Positions 1-8,070 of a DNA stretch of 64,000 nucleotides are shown in pieces. This DNA comes from Sphingobacterium thalpophilum. Its GTDB lineage: Bacteria > Bacteroidota > Bacteroidia > Sphingobacteriales > Sphingobacteriaceae. A program made the translations under genes and the position numbers. The notes under the pieces were generated by a model. The model did no database searches. It saw only the letters and a program-made list of their open reading frames with translations, and was not told where the DNA came from. The stretch covers positions 3,162,001 to 3,226,000 of the forward strand of contig NZ_LR590484.1 of NCBI RefSeq assembly GCF_901482695.1, written 5' to 3'. The number at the start of each line of letters is the position of its first letter. The stretch's first letter is position 1.

Positions 1-219
1 CAACACGAGACGCAGAAAAGCGAAAATGTTAAGGTCAGGTCTGGCAAGAGCGAACAGAAACTACAGCATATTCAGTATGGCGAGAACACAATTAGTGTGC
101 TTGGACGGCAGGATAAAAAGATAACGGAGCCAGCGGTGACGCGTATGCTCTATTTTTTGGTGGGGTTGCTGGCTGTGGTTTACGGTATTGTCTGGTGGCT
201 GCGAAGGAAATATAACTGA
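1..219 (+). CDS. C-terminal end of an unknown membrane protein (partial)
   Basis: The reading frame is open from the first base and stops with TGA at 217-219, giving 72 residues of a protein whose start lies left of the window. The first ~45 residues are polar and Lys/Gln/Glu-rich. They are followed by a single hydrophobic helix (MLYFLVGLLAVVYGIVWWL) and a short positive tail RRKYN, as in a C-terminal membrane anchor with its tail in the cytoplasm. I do not recognise the family. It converges with the gene at 300-911, and a strong inverted repeat lies between them. Confidence 0.6.
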   Translation, partial: QHETQKSENVKVRSGKSEQKLQHIQYGENTISVLGRQDKKITEPAVTRMLYFLVGLLAVVYGIVWWLRRKYN

Positions 220-225
220 CGTATC

Positions 226-281
226 GATACCGGTCAGGTAAAAGTGTATCACATGCAAGCTTGCTTTGCCGGACCGGTATC
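226..281. terminator. Long inverted repeat between convergent genes, probable two-way terminator
   Basis: GATACCGGTC (226-235) and GACCGGTATC (272-281) are perfect reverse complements. Pairing continues imperfectly inward (GGTAAAAG against CTTTGCC), and the loop contains the small palindrome GCAAGCTTGC (255-264). It starts 6 bases after one stop codon and ends 18 bases before the other, so a bidirectional terminator is the simplest reading. There is no long T-run, so a REP-like or protein-binding element is possible. Confidence 0.5.
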
Positions 282-299
282 ATATCCCTCCAAATCACC

Positions 300-911
300 T
301 TATCTACCATTGAACCGCGTGTTGATGAGATAATAATTCGCGGCTTGTTTCACGTCCGTTTTGAAATCCTTATACATGTCAAATTGATTGCAAGCGCAGA
401 TAATCGACTTCTGAAGGGTATCGCTATTTATTTTTAAACAGGGACCTAGTTCTTTGTAAATGTTGCTTTTAACTTTTGTTTTCAGATTGTCCAGTTTTTC
501 GGGCTGGAAGATACGGAGCACAACGGCAATGGCCTTATAGCGATGCTGAATGTCTTTGTACTTGATGTACTCACCTCTAATTTGCTGCGAGGGGATTCCC
601 ATGAAATCGCAGTAGTAATCGATGACTGTGCTGATTTTGGACAGGTCAGGCTCATATATGCGGTTGATGGATTTTAAAATATCGGGATGATGTTCTTTTA
701 AAAAGCTCATCATAAAAGAATAATATAGCGTGTTCATATGTTGCGTATTCGTTTTTTTATTTTGTGGCCCCTGACTGATTCCTATCTTTTCTTTTTCCGC
801 GAAAGCGGAAACTTGGCGTGTGCTTTTTCTTTGCGTAATATCATGTCCATCCCTATAGGATAGGGCATGCGTTTGGATGAGCATTGAATCTCGTGTGATG
901 ATATGTTCCAT
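300..911 (-). CDS. Hypothetical protein divergent from an S24 repressor
   Basis: A 203-residue soluble protein without signal peptide or membrane segment. The first ~60 residues are low in structure and rich in Lys, Gln and Thr. The rest looks helical, with conserved-looking stretches such as LKEHHPDILKSINRIYEP and an FQPEKLDNLKTKV segment. The ATG at 911 follows an AAAGGAAACACC stretch that can serve as a ribosome site. It is transcribed away from the repressor at 1233, across a control region with repeated operator-like sequences, as in lysogeny control modules. I do not recognise the family; a phage- or mobile-element-related role is inferred from context only. Confidence 0.6.
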   Translation of the reverse strand: MEHIITRDSMLIQTHALSYRDGHDITQRKSTRQVSAFAEKEKIGISQGPQNKKTNTQHMNTLYYSFMMSFLKEHHPDILKSINRIYEPDLSKISTVIDYYCDFMGIPSQQIRGEYIKYKDIQHRYKAIAVVLRIFQPEKLDNLKTKVKSNIYKELGPCLKINSDTLQKSIICACNQFDMYKDFKTDVKQAANYYLINTRFNGR

Positions 912-1232
912 GGTGTTTCCTTTTAAATCGTTTATTTCAGTCTTAGTCTACGTTTGTCACAACAATCACCATCCCCGTTTGCTTCTTGGCTTTTTATGTT
1001 GTTAAACAAAGTTAAACAATTATGTTAATCTTTCAAGCTTTAAAAATTATATTTTTTATTATATTCCTTTTTAGTGCAATTTAATAAACTAAATTGTTTA
1101 ACTTTAAAATGTTGTTATACAGTATTTTATGTTGTTTTTAGGTTTATTTATTTGTTTAGGTTTAATATCTTGTGTAACTTAGCGTCAGATTGTTATGAAT
1201 TAGTGTAACAATTGTTAAAAAACTTGTTAATC
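912..1232. promoter_or_regulatory. Divergent control region with operator-like repeats
   Basis: Very AT-rich spacer between two divergent genes. GTTAAACAATT (1011-1021) and AATTGTTTAAC (1092-1102) are a perfect 11-bp inverted pair. A direct near-copy GTTAAACAAA (1001-1010) abuts the first, and AATTGTTAAA (1210-1219) lies just before the repressor start. Such repeated sites suit a repressor that controls itself and the divergent gene. A TTTG (1151-1154) spaced 20 bases from TAACTTAG (1175-1182) is a fair match to a Bacteroidota promoter for the repressor. Confidence 0.5.
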
Positions 1233-2039
1233 ATGGAACTTTATCCAGATAATAATTTTGAAGTTATCCGATTAGAGATGGGCGTGACTAACCGTGAGTT
1301 CGCTGCGCTATTGGGCGTGCGCGAGCAAGTCTATTCGCGTATAAAAAAGGGCGAGTATCCTATCGGTCTCACAATGAAAACACGGATTCAGACTGCCTTT
1401 CCACAGATTCGATATGAATGGCTGGTATACGGCAAGGGTGAGCGGAAGGAGGTAGGTTCATTTGTCCAGCCCAGCACAGTTAACCATGTCAATTTTGGAA
1501 ATGGTAGATCCATCGGCTATTTTTCTGACGATATTAAATTCATCGACGAAAATAAAAACAATATATTTTATGAGGTATCTCCGGGGCGTTATCTAATGCA
1601 GACAAAACTGGTAACCGAAAAGGCGAAGGCGGGGTATCTTTCGGGGTTTTCGGACGCTGAATATATGGATGACCTGCCCGCACATTTTATCACAGTGAAT
1701 GAGTTTCATAAAGGAGTCTATCGTTCTTTTGAGGTGAGTGGCGAAAGTATGACGGACGGAACAGATGCAAGTGTCCTCGATGGCGATATTGTAACAGGCC
1801 GATTGATCAAAAGAGAATTATGGCAATCCAAATTTCACACCCATAAATACAGATATTGGGTGATTGTACATAAGTATGAAGGGGTGATTATTAAGGAAAT
1901 TGCCAATCATGATGTAGCTGGAGGCATTCTGACGCTCCGGTCACTGAATACCGATAAAATAAAGTATCCGGATTTTGAGGTCAGTCTCGATGATGTAGAT
2001 CAGATCTTTAATGTCGTCGATATTAGCAGGTCTCTGTAA
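1233..2039 (+). CDS. XRE/S24 LexA-CI-type transcriptional repressor
   Basis: A 268-residue two-domain repressor. Residues ~8-65 form a helix-turn-helix (NREFAALLGVREQVYSRIKKG). Residues ~130-268 are an S24 peptidase-like domain with the serine in SGESM (Ser172), the general-base lysine in VIIKEI (Lys221) and an Ala-Gly pair (133-134, KAKAGYLSGF) in the place where this class cleaves itself after RecA activation. The usual role is repression of prophage or damage-inducible genes until DNA damage. I chose the ATG at 1233 rather than the in-frame TTG at 1212, because the sequence between them reads like leader and overlaps an operator-like repeat. The divergent partner at 300-911 is the likely target. 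Confidence 0.85.
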   Translation: MELYPDNNFEVIRLEMGVTNREFAALLGVREQVYSRIKKGEYPIGLTMKTRIQTAFPQIRYEWLVYGKGERKEVGSFVQPSTVNHVNFGNGRSIGYFSDDIKFIDENKNNIFYEVSPGRYLMQTKLVTEKAKAGYLSGFSDAEYMDDLPAHFITVNEFHKGVYRSFEVSGESMTDGTDASVLDGDIVTGRLIKRELWQSKFHTHKYRYWVIVHKYEGVIIKEIANHDVAGGILTLRSLNTDKIKYPDFEVSLDDVDQIFNVVDISRSL

Positions 2040-2414
2040 GACTGGCTGTTGCCGATGCCTGTCTGCGCGATTTATCAGTATGCATTGCTCTGCGTAAATG
2101 CTCACATATTGCAGATGCTACCTTTATGGCTGAGAAGATAATTTGTTTGATTTACAGTTGTTTATGTATTAAAACTAACTAATTTAGTTTATAAACTAAA
2201 TTAATTAGTTTTAATAGTTATATTTGGCTATAATTGAACGTCATTGGATGTGTAGTTACAGTTTGATAGTGTCGAACAGTATATAGAATTACACTATGAT
2301 AAAATGGCTGTGACTAACAAGTTTATCGGTTGCTCATTATTCTGACACATCCATGGCGTTCAATTCTTATCTCCTTTTTTTTCGATACATTGTTTCATTT
2401 TCTGCATATGTCTA
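2040..2414. other. Gene-free AT-rich spacer with a large palindrome
   Basis: No coding signal was seen in 375 bases between the repressor and the convergent gene at 2415. The notable element is the 50-bp palindrome at 2167-2216, listed separately. Confidence 0.6.
2167..2216. repeat. 50-bp near-perfect palindrome
   Basis: Two 25-base arms meet with no spacer at 2191/2192 and are reverse complements except for one pair (2179 C against 2204 A). The arms are built from TAGTT/AACTA-type steps and are almost entirely A/T. There is no T-run outside the arms, so it is not a classical terminator, although the convergent position would allow one. It could form a cruciform, or serve as a recombination or protein-binding site at the edge of the repressor module. 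Confidence 0.7.
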
Positions 2415-3509
2415 TTAGGGGGCTGTCAGTTCCTGCTCCCATTGGCGGAATTGTTCAGGGATTAATGGAGTTCCTCTGGGAAAATAGAGGCCGTTGAAAT
2501 CAAAGTAAAATAAACTGCCGCTTTCAGCATGTCTGATCTGCAAAAGTGCCTTTAAATTTTGGGAAGTACTGATATAGCGATAGTCGAAATGCGTCTTCCC
2601 CAATACTGGAGTGTTTCCCTGCTTCGTGTTGACCAATATCAATTCGGTATGATCTGCTGTCGGAATAAGACTAAATTCATCATTGAGGGTGATCTTCGTA
2701 TTTCCGGGGACTATTACTTGTTGGCGCATCGACGGAGGTGCTATTAGGCTTCCCCGGAGCTGAATATTCTTTTGTAGAAGTTCTCCAATCGCTTCTTGCT
2801 GGTAAGCAGCCTTGCCAATGTTATTAAAGTCGATATCGTATATGTCTACGAATTCTGCGGATTCAGGAATATTATATTGCTGGGCAAAGTCACGTCGTAT
2901 AGCCGCTTTGTTGCCGAGGGCAAATCCGATCAACGTCATGGGTTCATTTTCGTGAATTTCATAGATCAAATCAAAACTGTCAAAAATAGGTAATGGGCTC
3001 AACTTAGTAAAATTGCTGTTCGCATTAAGGACATCGTAGGTGCCATCATCTTTTAATGCCCAGACGTACTGCTGGCCTTCTGGACTGCCATTGTCCCAGC
3101 TATTGCTGTTTGGTTCGATTTTGGAGTATTGGCGGTTTAATGAGATTGTCGTCGTCCCATCCGCTAAAAGGATGGAACTGCCCTCTGATTCAAAATGGTA
3201 ATAGCGGTGGTTATTGATATTGAGCTCACCGCATGCGTTGTCCAGACGGCCAAAAAGTATTTCTTTTCCTGTCCGGGCATCAATAACGGTTGCCTTGTTT
3301 TCAGTATTGCTTACAATATAGCTTTTGAAATCTCCACCCACATAGTAAGCTCCTGTGTTGTTCCATGTTTCCGGTGATACCACCTCGGCCGTGGAGATGT
3401 CCATCAGTTTCAGTTCGCCGTCAGACTTGAATGGAACAAGCCGTGGATATTCTTGAGCAGCAAGCTGCTGTAAGATGACAAGGAGAATAAAAGTAACGAT
3501 AAATTTCAT
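2415..3509 (-). CDS. Secreted hypothetical protein, possibly a beta-propeller
   Basis: A 364-residue protein with a clear signal peptide (MKFIVTFILLVILQQLAAQ) and predicted export to the periplasm. The mature part is rich in short beta-type repeats with G/D turns and aromatic residues, loosely like WG or propeller repeats, but I see no diagnostic motif. Its ATG overlaps the stop of the upstream flavoprotein gene by four bases (ATGA type), so it is translationally coupled as the last gene of a three-gene operon. Function unknown; a link to the redox enzymes upstream is inferred only from the operon. Confidence 0.75.
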   Translation of the reverse strand: MKFIVTFILLVILQQLAAQEYPRLVPFKSDGELKLMDISTAEVVSPETWNNTGAYYVGGDFKSYIVSNTENKATVIDARTGKEILFGRLDNACGELNINNHRYYHFESEGSSILLADGTTTISLNRQYSKIEPNSNSWDNGSPEGQQYVWALKDDGTYDVLNANSNFTKLSPLPIFDSFDLIYEIHENEPMTLIGFALGNKAAIRRDFAQQYNIPESAEFVDIYDIDFNNIGKAAYQQEAIGELLQKNIQLRGSLIAPPSMRQQVIVPGNTKITLNDEFSLIPTADHTELILVNTKQGNTPVLGKTHFDYRYISTSQNLKALLQIRHAESGSLFYFDFNGLYFPRGTPLIPEQFRQWEQELTAP

Positions 3510-4600
3510 TTGTATATTTCAATTGTCTCCAGTAGTTCTTTGGCTGCCGCACGTCCTGCGCGGTTGGCGCCGATCGTGGATGCTGACGGCCCATAGCCGA
3601 CAAGGTGGATCCGTGGTTGACGGACAACCATTGTGGCTAACCTGCCACCCATGAGAATTCCTCCATTTTCTTCTTTTGGCAGCACAGGGGTTAAATGTTC
3701 CAGTGCACTTTTGAAACCGGTATTCCAAAGGATAACATCCGCCTTTTCCTCCCTACCGTCCTCCCATTTTACTCCTGTGCTGGTGATCTCGCTAAACATA
3801 GGCTTTCGCTTGAGTACTCCTCGCTGTTCCATGGCCTGAATTTCGGACGAGTAGGGAAGGCCTGTGACCGATACCACTGATAAAGGTGAAAGGCCCTGTC
3901 TAACGCGTTCCTCAACCCTTGCGACGGCATCATGGCCAGCCATGTCATCAAATGGACCTTCTCTGAATATGGGCGGACGTCTGGTAACCCAGGTCGTGCT
4001 GGTTATCCTGGAGATCTGATCAAGCAGTTGGATAGCAGAGATGCCGCCACCTACGATAATAACATGTTTGTTCAGGAAATAGTCTGCCGTTTTAAAATCC
4101 TTGGTATGCAGCTGCTCGCCTCGAAATAATTCCGCTCCCGGATAAGCTGGGATATACGGATTTTCCCAGGTACCAGTTGCGTTGATAATGCCCAGCGCCG
4201 AAAAGGAAGGACCTGAAGTTTCTATATGGAAGCGAGGTTCTACCAGAGATACGTTTTGAACCTTCAACGGCCGGTATACCTGTAGTCCGTATTTCTTTTC
4301 ATAAAGATCAAAATAATGCGGAACGGCAATATTGGCCTGTACTTCGGTTTGCTTGCTGCTGAGTGTCTCTTCAAACCCCATTCCGGGTAGATCATGAATT
4401 TTGTTGACGGTGCTGAGCGTCAACGATGGCCAGCGGAATTGCCAGGCGCCTCCGGGGGCTGGGGATTCGTCCAAAATGATAAAGTCCCCGCCGATTTGTA
4501 ATCCCAGTTTCTTCAAATGATAGGCGGAAGAAAGTCCCGCCTGGCCAGCTCCGATTACGGCAATTTTGGTTTTGTATCGAATGTTCTTTACCATTGGCAT
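3506..4600 (-). CDS. FAD/NAD(P)-binding flavoprotein monooxygenase-like protein
   Basis: A 364-residue flavin-containing monooxygenase-type protein. An FAD-binding Rossmann motif sits at the N-terminus (VIGAGQAGLSSAYHL, residues ~15-29) and a second nucleotide motif for NAD(P)H at about residue 170 (VIIVGGGISAIQ). The pattern matches the CzcO/YUCCA-like class of single-component flavoproteins. The in-frame start at 4633 would overlap the upstream gene by 29 bases. I prefer ATG 4600, which lies four bases after that gene's TAA. It is the middle gene between the luciferase-like oxidoreductase and the secreted protein, with which it overlaps by four bases. Substrate unknown. Confidence 0.85.
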   Translation of the reverse strand: MPMVKNIRYKTKIAVIGAGQAGLSSAYHLKKLGLQIGGDFIILDESPAPGGAWQFRWPSLTLSTVNKIHDLPGMGFEETLSSKQTEVQANIAVPHYFDLYEKKYGLQVYRPLKVQNVSLVEPRFHIETSGPSFSALGIINATGTWENPYIPAYPGAELFRGEQLHTKDFKTADYFLNKHVIIVGGGISAIQLLDQISRITSTTWVTRRPPIFREGPFDDMAGHDAVARVEERVRQGLSPLSVVSVTGLPYSSEIQAMEQRGVLKRKPMFSEITSTGVKWEDGREEKADVILWNTGFKSALEHLTPVLPKEENGGILMGGRLATMVVRQPRIHLVGYGPSASTIGANRAGRAAAKELLETIEIYK

Positions 4601-4604
4601 TAGT

Positions 4605-5627
4605 TTACCGCCACCCCAGTTCAGGTGCAACATGTTCTAGGATAGCCCGTAGTACATGCACGTTATAATCAACACCCAAAGTATTGGGTATCGTCAGCAG
4701 CAGCGTGTCTGCTTCCTGTATAGCTTCGTCCATTGCCAGCTCTTTCACCAGCTGATCGGGTTCAGCAGCATAGCTTCTTCCGAAAATTGCACGTTTATCG
4801 GATTCGATAAAACCGATTTTGTCGGCTCTGTCTGTCTCTTGCCCGAAATAATACCGGTCCATATCATTTACCAAAGCAAAGATCGATCGGCTGACCGAAA
4901 CCCGCGGTTCACCCGGGTGGCCGGCCTCTTTCCATGCATCCTTATATAATCTGATCTGTTCGGCCTGTTGCACATGAAACGGTTTTCCACTTTCATCATA
5001 CTTTAGCGTGGAGCTTTGGAGATGCATTCTGTTTTGTGCTGCCCATACTGCCGTAGCGTTGGACGCTGCGCCCCACCAGATACGGTCACGTAAGCCCTGT
5101 GAATGCGGCTCTAGCCGCAGCAGACCCGGAGGGTTCGGAAACATCGGATAGGGATTAGGGGTGGCAAAACCTACGCCGTCCAGTTTTTCTAAAAACGCTA
5201 ATGCTTTGCGGCGGCCCATGTCTGCGTCGGTCTCTCCTTCCGCCAGCTCGTATCCAAAATATCGCCAGCCGTCGATCACCTGCTCGGGTGAACCCCTGCT
5301 GATCCCGAGCTGTAGGCGACCTTCAGAGATCAGGTCAGCAGCGCCAGCATCCTCCACCATGTAGAGCGGATTTTCGTACCGCATATCAATGACGCCTGTA
5401 CCGATTTCGATCCTGTTGGTCTTTGCACCGACAGCAGCCAGAAGAGGAAAAGGTGAAGCAAGCTGTGCGGCAAAATGGTGTACACGAAAGTAAGCACCAT
5501 CTAACCCGATTTCCTCCGCAGCGACAGCCAGATCTATTGACTGTAATAAAGTGTCGCTCGCTGTCTGCGTGCTATAGGCAGGGTGTTTGGACCAATGTCC
5601 AAACGATAAAAATCCTATTTTTTTCAT
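4605..5627 (-). CDS. LLM-class flavin-dependent oxidoreductase (luciferase-like)
   Basis: A 340-residue cytoplasmic protein of the bacterial luciferase-like monooxygenase superfamily. Typical features are the N-terminal strand KIGFLSFGHW, the AEEIGLDGAYFRVHHF segment, TNRIEIGTGVIDMRYENPLYMVEDAGAADL split around the flavin-binding barrel, and GRLQLGISRGSP. These enzymes use reduced FMN, usually with O2, on small organic substrates. The start is the first ATG, giving the expected MKKIGFLSF. First gene of a tight three-gene operon. The direct neighbour is a second flavoprotein, which suggests joint oxidation of one compound; the substrate cannot be told from sequence. Confidence 0.88.
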   Translation of the reverse strand: MKKIGFLSFGHWSKHPAYSTQTASDTLLQSIDLAVAAEEIGLDGAYFRVHHFAAQLASPFPLLAAVGAKTNRIEIGTGVIDMRYENPLYMVEDAGAADLISEGRLQLGISRGSPEQVIDGWRYFGYELAEGETDADMGRRKALAFLEKLDGVGFATPNPYPMFPNPPGLLRLEPHSQGLRDRIWWGAASNATAVWAAQNRMHLQSSTLKYDESGKPFHVQQAEQIRLYKDAWKEAGHPGEPRVSVSRSIFALVNDMDRYYFGQETDRADKIGFIESDKRAIFGRSYAAEPDQLVKELAMDEAIQEADTLLLTIPNTLGVDYNVHVLRAILEHVAPELGWR

Positions 5628-6303
5628 CCAATTATATTTTTTGTCGCTCTTGATGAAACTCCATGTAAATAAGAATTCCCCATGAGTCTAAATGATGGCA
5701 TCTCGGCTTCATTCATCTGAGGCACGACGACTCTTTATCAAATTTACAAATTTGGCGCTTATGACTTGCCGACCGATTGTCCAAGATATGTCAATTGTAT
5801 CGAATCGCCAATTTTCTGCCTGCGCGACGAATATTAAACCAAACTGGACGAATTGTAAATATAATTATCCCCCAAATCATCTATTCCTATCTTTGCTCGA
5901 CAAATCATATGAAGGCAGCCCGGCAATGCGCATATAAGCATTTTTCGTCTTAAGCATAATCAGTGCCGCATAGCTAAATACAGGGGGTTGTTGCACTTGA
6001 CCGGACAAAACAATCATCGTCCAGATCCCCCTATCTACGGGACCTTCCGATCGAGCCATTTAAATTAATATACAGCGAAGCCGCATTCTCAAGGATGTGG
6101 CTTTTTTCATTTGCCCCCGTCCTTAAGGTCGAGTTTAATCGATAAGTAGCCTGAACGAGTCTTTCATGGCGGGCAGGGTAGTAACAGCATTTAATTAATA
6201 ATGGAAAATCTACGGTTTACCGACGTAAATATGCTATTTACCGAAAAATCATAGCATCGGCCTTATACTTTTTAGAAATTCGGCATGGAATAATTCTAAA
6301 CAT
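5628..6303. other. Gene-free spacer upstream of the flavoprotein operon
   Basis: I see no convincing gene in these 676 bases. Short open frames on both strands (for example around 5692-5937 and 5877-6059) have no homology-like pattern. The left part should hold the leftward operon promoter. A hairpin terminator lies at 6078-6107 and points rightward although no rightward gene precedes it, so a small RNA or a lost gene is possible. Confidence 0.5.
6078..6107 (+). terminator. Rho-independent terminator-like hairpin
   Basis: AAGCCGCAT (6078-6086) pairs with ATGTGGCTT (6095-6103) with one G-U pair, an 8-base loop, and a run of six T (6102-6107). There is no protein gene on this strand upstream within the spacer. 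Confidence 0.6.
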
Positions 6304-6504
6304 ATGGTACATTTATTTAATGCGTTAATAATCCTATTGGTGGTTGGTGCAGCAGCTATAGCTACCAATCCACCCGCCGGGCAGGATAGAAAGTCCGTCA
6401 CAGCAAATGCTTTGGGCGAGCATCGGGAGTATCCAAAGGGGAAACTTTTCCCTGTCCGTTCATTTCAAGGAAATGCGCGGATCCAAAATAACTTACTGGA
6501 TTAG
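6304..6504 (+). CDS. Small hypothetical membrane or exported protein
   Basis: A 66-residue frame beginning with a hydrophobic segment (residues ~3-21, LFNALIILLVVGAAAIA), followed by a polar, Arg/Lys-rich tail. It reads like a short exported or single-span membrane protein. It lies 43 bases before another small gene on the same strand. No ribosome site stands out, and no family is recognised; it may be non-coding. Confidence 0.4.
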   Translation: MVHLFNALIILLVVGAAAIATNPPAGQDRKSVTANALGEHREYPKGKLFPVRSFQGNARIQNNLLD

Positions 6505-6547
6505 AGGGCCGGTATAAAGATTTAACTTCGATATCTAAATAAGTACA

Positions 6548-6769
6548 ATGAAAAAGGTAGAAATTTTTAAAACGAATGTCTATAAGAATAAGGAGGCTCA
6601 GCAGATTGTTGACACGCTACTCCAATTATTCTCGTCGTATAAGATTAATTTTGATCTTGAGGATGAAGAGCATATCTTAAGGATTGAATCGTCACAGTCA
6701 GCTATTGAGACCCATCGTGTTATAAGGAAAATGTTAGAGTGGGGGTATGTGTGTGAGCGGATCGAATAG
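6548..6769 (+). CDS. Conserved small hypothetical protein (HMA-like size)
   Basis: A 73-residue protein, MKKVEIFKTNVYKN with the later stretch INFDLEDEEHILRIES and a helical C-terminus. The beta-alpha-beta-beta-alpha length and opening resemble small ferredoxin-fold proteins in Bacteroidota that look like heavy-metal-associated domains but lack a CxxC metal motif. None is present here. The composition and the charged/hydrophobic spacing support a real gene. It converges on the MFS gene with 3 bases between the stops. Function unknown. Confidence 0.7.
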   Translation: MKKVEIFKTNVYKNKEAQQIVDTLLQLFSSYKINFDLEDEEHILRIESSQSAIETHRVIRKMLEWGYVCERIE

Positions 6770-6772
6770 TGC

Positions 6773-7981
6773 CTATATTTTTTTCTTTAAATGCGTATCC
6801 TGCCGTCGCCACATACGGATAATGATCCATGTGAGTAAAGCTGCAAAAATCAAATAGCGCCATGCCAGGCCAAACTGCGTTGTTACTTGTCCGCTTAATG
6901 CGATAACAAAACTGGATAAAGAAGTAATGATGTAGACCAGCCCGCCCATGAGTCCGCCAGCGGTGCCTGCATGTTGTGGGAAAAAAAGCATGCTGCTGGT
7001 AAAGAAACTGGTAAATAAAATGCCCGAAATAATATGGATCAAAAAAGCGAAACTGATCATAATATAGAGATTTTGCGCCACTAGGCTGATCATAATGAAG
7101 ATAATGATCAATATTGCCTGAAACAGGGCCGGGAAAACAATACGTGATTTAAATTCCGATTTCAGACGCGGTTTGGCGATAAACCCACCGATCATCCAGG
7201 AAAAACCGAGCGCCAATGTACAATGACCAATGGTGACGGCTGTAAAATGAAATCTGTTTTCAATAATAAAAGGCCCTGTGATATTAAACAGCATCACGAT
7301 AGAATAGCTCAGTCCCAATACCAAAATACCTAATAAGAATAGTTTATTTTGCAACATCATCTTGTATAGTACAAGATTGTCCTTAAGATTTATCCTTTTC
7401 TTCTGTGCAATGGTTTCACCGCCATAAAAAAGATCAAATAGCAGAAGCCCCGAGGCGTAGAACGCTAAAAAATAGAAGTTTGCCTGCCAATCAAATATTT
7501 TTTCCAGATAGCCGCCAAGGAAAGGAGCCAATATGGGACCGCAGGACCAGACAATGGTAAAGTAGCTGAGGTAGTTTTTCAGCCGTTCGCCCTGATATAG
7601 GTCAACAAAAAGCGCTCTGGTCGCGACCACCAACGTGGAAATGGCTATTCCCTGAACGATTCTCAACAAGCAGATAATGAGGGTGCTGTCGCTCTTTGCG
7701 ATTAGCAGGCTACTGAGAATCACTAAAGTCAAGGCGATGAGTCTAGGGTGATAGCGACCAATGCTGTCCAATATATTGCCAATAAATAGCTGCGATATAC
7801 CATAGCTCAGGAGATAGGCTGTCAAAGTGATCTGAATATCGTGTTCCTGCACAGCCAAACTATTGGCCATAGCCGGAAAAGAGGGGAGATAGATGTCGGT
7901 GACAAAGCCCGACAGAGGCATTGATACATATGCCATGAGCGTGACCAATTTGATCCGTTGTGCAGACGCTTCTTTCAACAT
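6773..7981 (-). CDS. MFS multidrug efflux transporter, Bcr/CflA-like
   Basis: A 402-residue protein with about 12 hydrophobic segments, of normal length for the drug:H+ antiporter family. The first helix contains MPLSGFVTDIYLPSFPAM, the signature of the Bcr/CflA branch. A cytoplasmic loop with the DSIGRYHPR element follows helices 2-3. Helix 5 has the GPILAPFLGGYL motif C typical of exporters. Predicted role: proton-driven export of small toxic compounds across the inner membrane. It lies 89 bases downstream of an AraC regulator on the same strand, and a perfect inverted repeat just before its ATG may be the regulator's site or part of its promoter. Confidence 0.88.
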   Translation of the reverse strand: MLKEASAQRIKLVTLMAYVSMPLSGFVTDIYLPSFPAMANSLAVQEHDIQITLTAYLLSYGISQLFIGNILDSIGRYHPRLIALTLVILSSLLIAKSDSTLIICLLRIVQGIAISTLVVATRALFVDLYQGERLKNYLSYFTIVWSCGPILAPFLGGYLEKIFDWQANFYFLAFYASGLLLFDLFYGGETIAQKKRINLKDNLVLYKMMLQNKLFLLGILVLGLSYSIVMLFNITGPFIIENRFHFTAVTIGHCTLALGFSWMIGGFIAKPRLKSEFKSRIVFPALFQAILIIIFIMISLVAQNLYIMISFAFLIHIISGILFTSFFTSSMLFFPQHAGTAGGLMGGLVYIITSLSSFVIALSGQVTTQFGLAWRYLIFAALLTWIIIRMWRRQDTHLKKKI

Positions 7982-8012
7982 AGCTTTGCGTATTTCATTT
8001 AAGACAAAGCTA
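7981..8012 (-). promoter_or_regulatory. Promoter/operator-like inverted repeat at the MFS start
   Basis: TAGCTTTG (7981-7988) and CAAAGCTA (8005-8012) are perfect inverted copies 16 bases apart. On the minus strand the distal copy reads TAGCTTTG, an exact TAnnTTTG Bacteroidota -7 element about 20 bases before the MFS start codon. I see no well-spaced -33 TTG. Confidence 0.45.
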
Positions 8013-8070
8013 GCAGTTTTAAGCTGTGCTTAATTTTATCTCTCAAAGTAAAAATTGTTAAAATCAAAGA

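Noticed and set aside
1..2216. Intact prophage
   Set aside because: Only the repressor and one unknown gene are visible; no integrase, capsid, tail or lysis genes are in the window.
5877..6059. 60-codon minus-strand frame upstream of the flavoprotein operon
   Set aside because: No ribosome site, no recognisable composition and no partner gene; treated as spacer.
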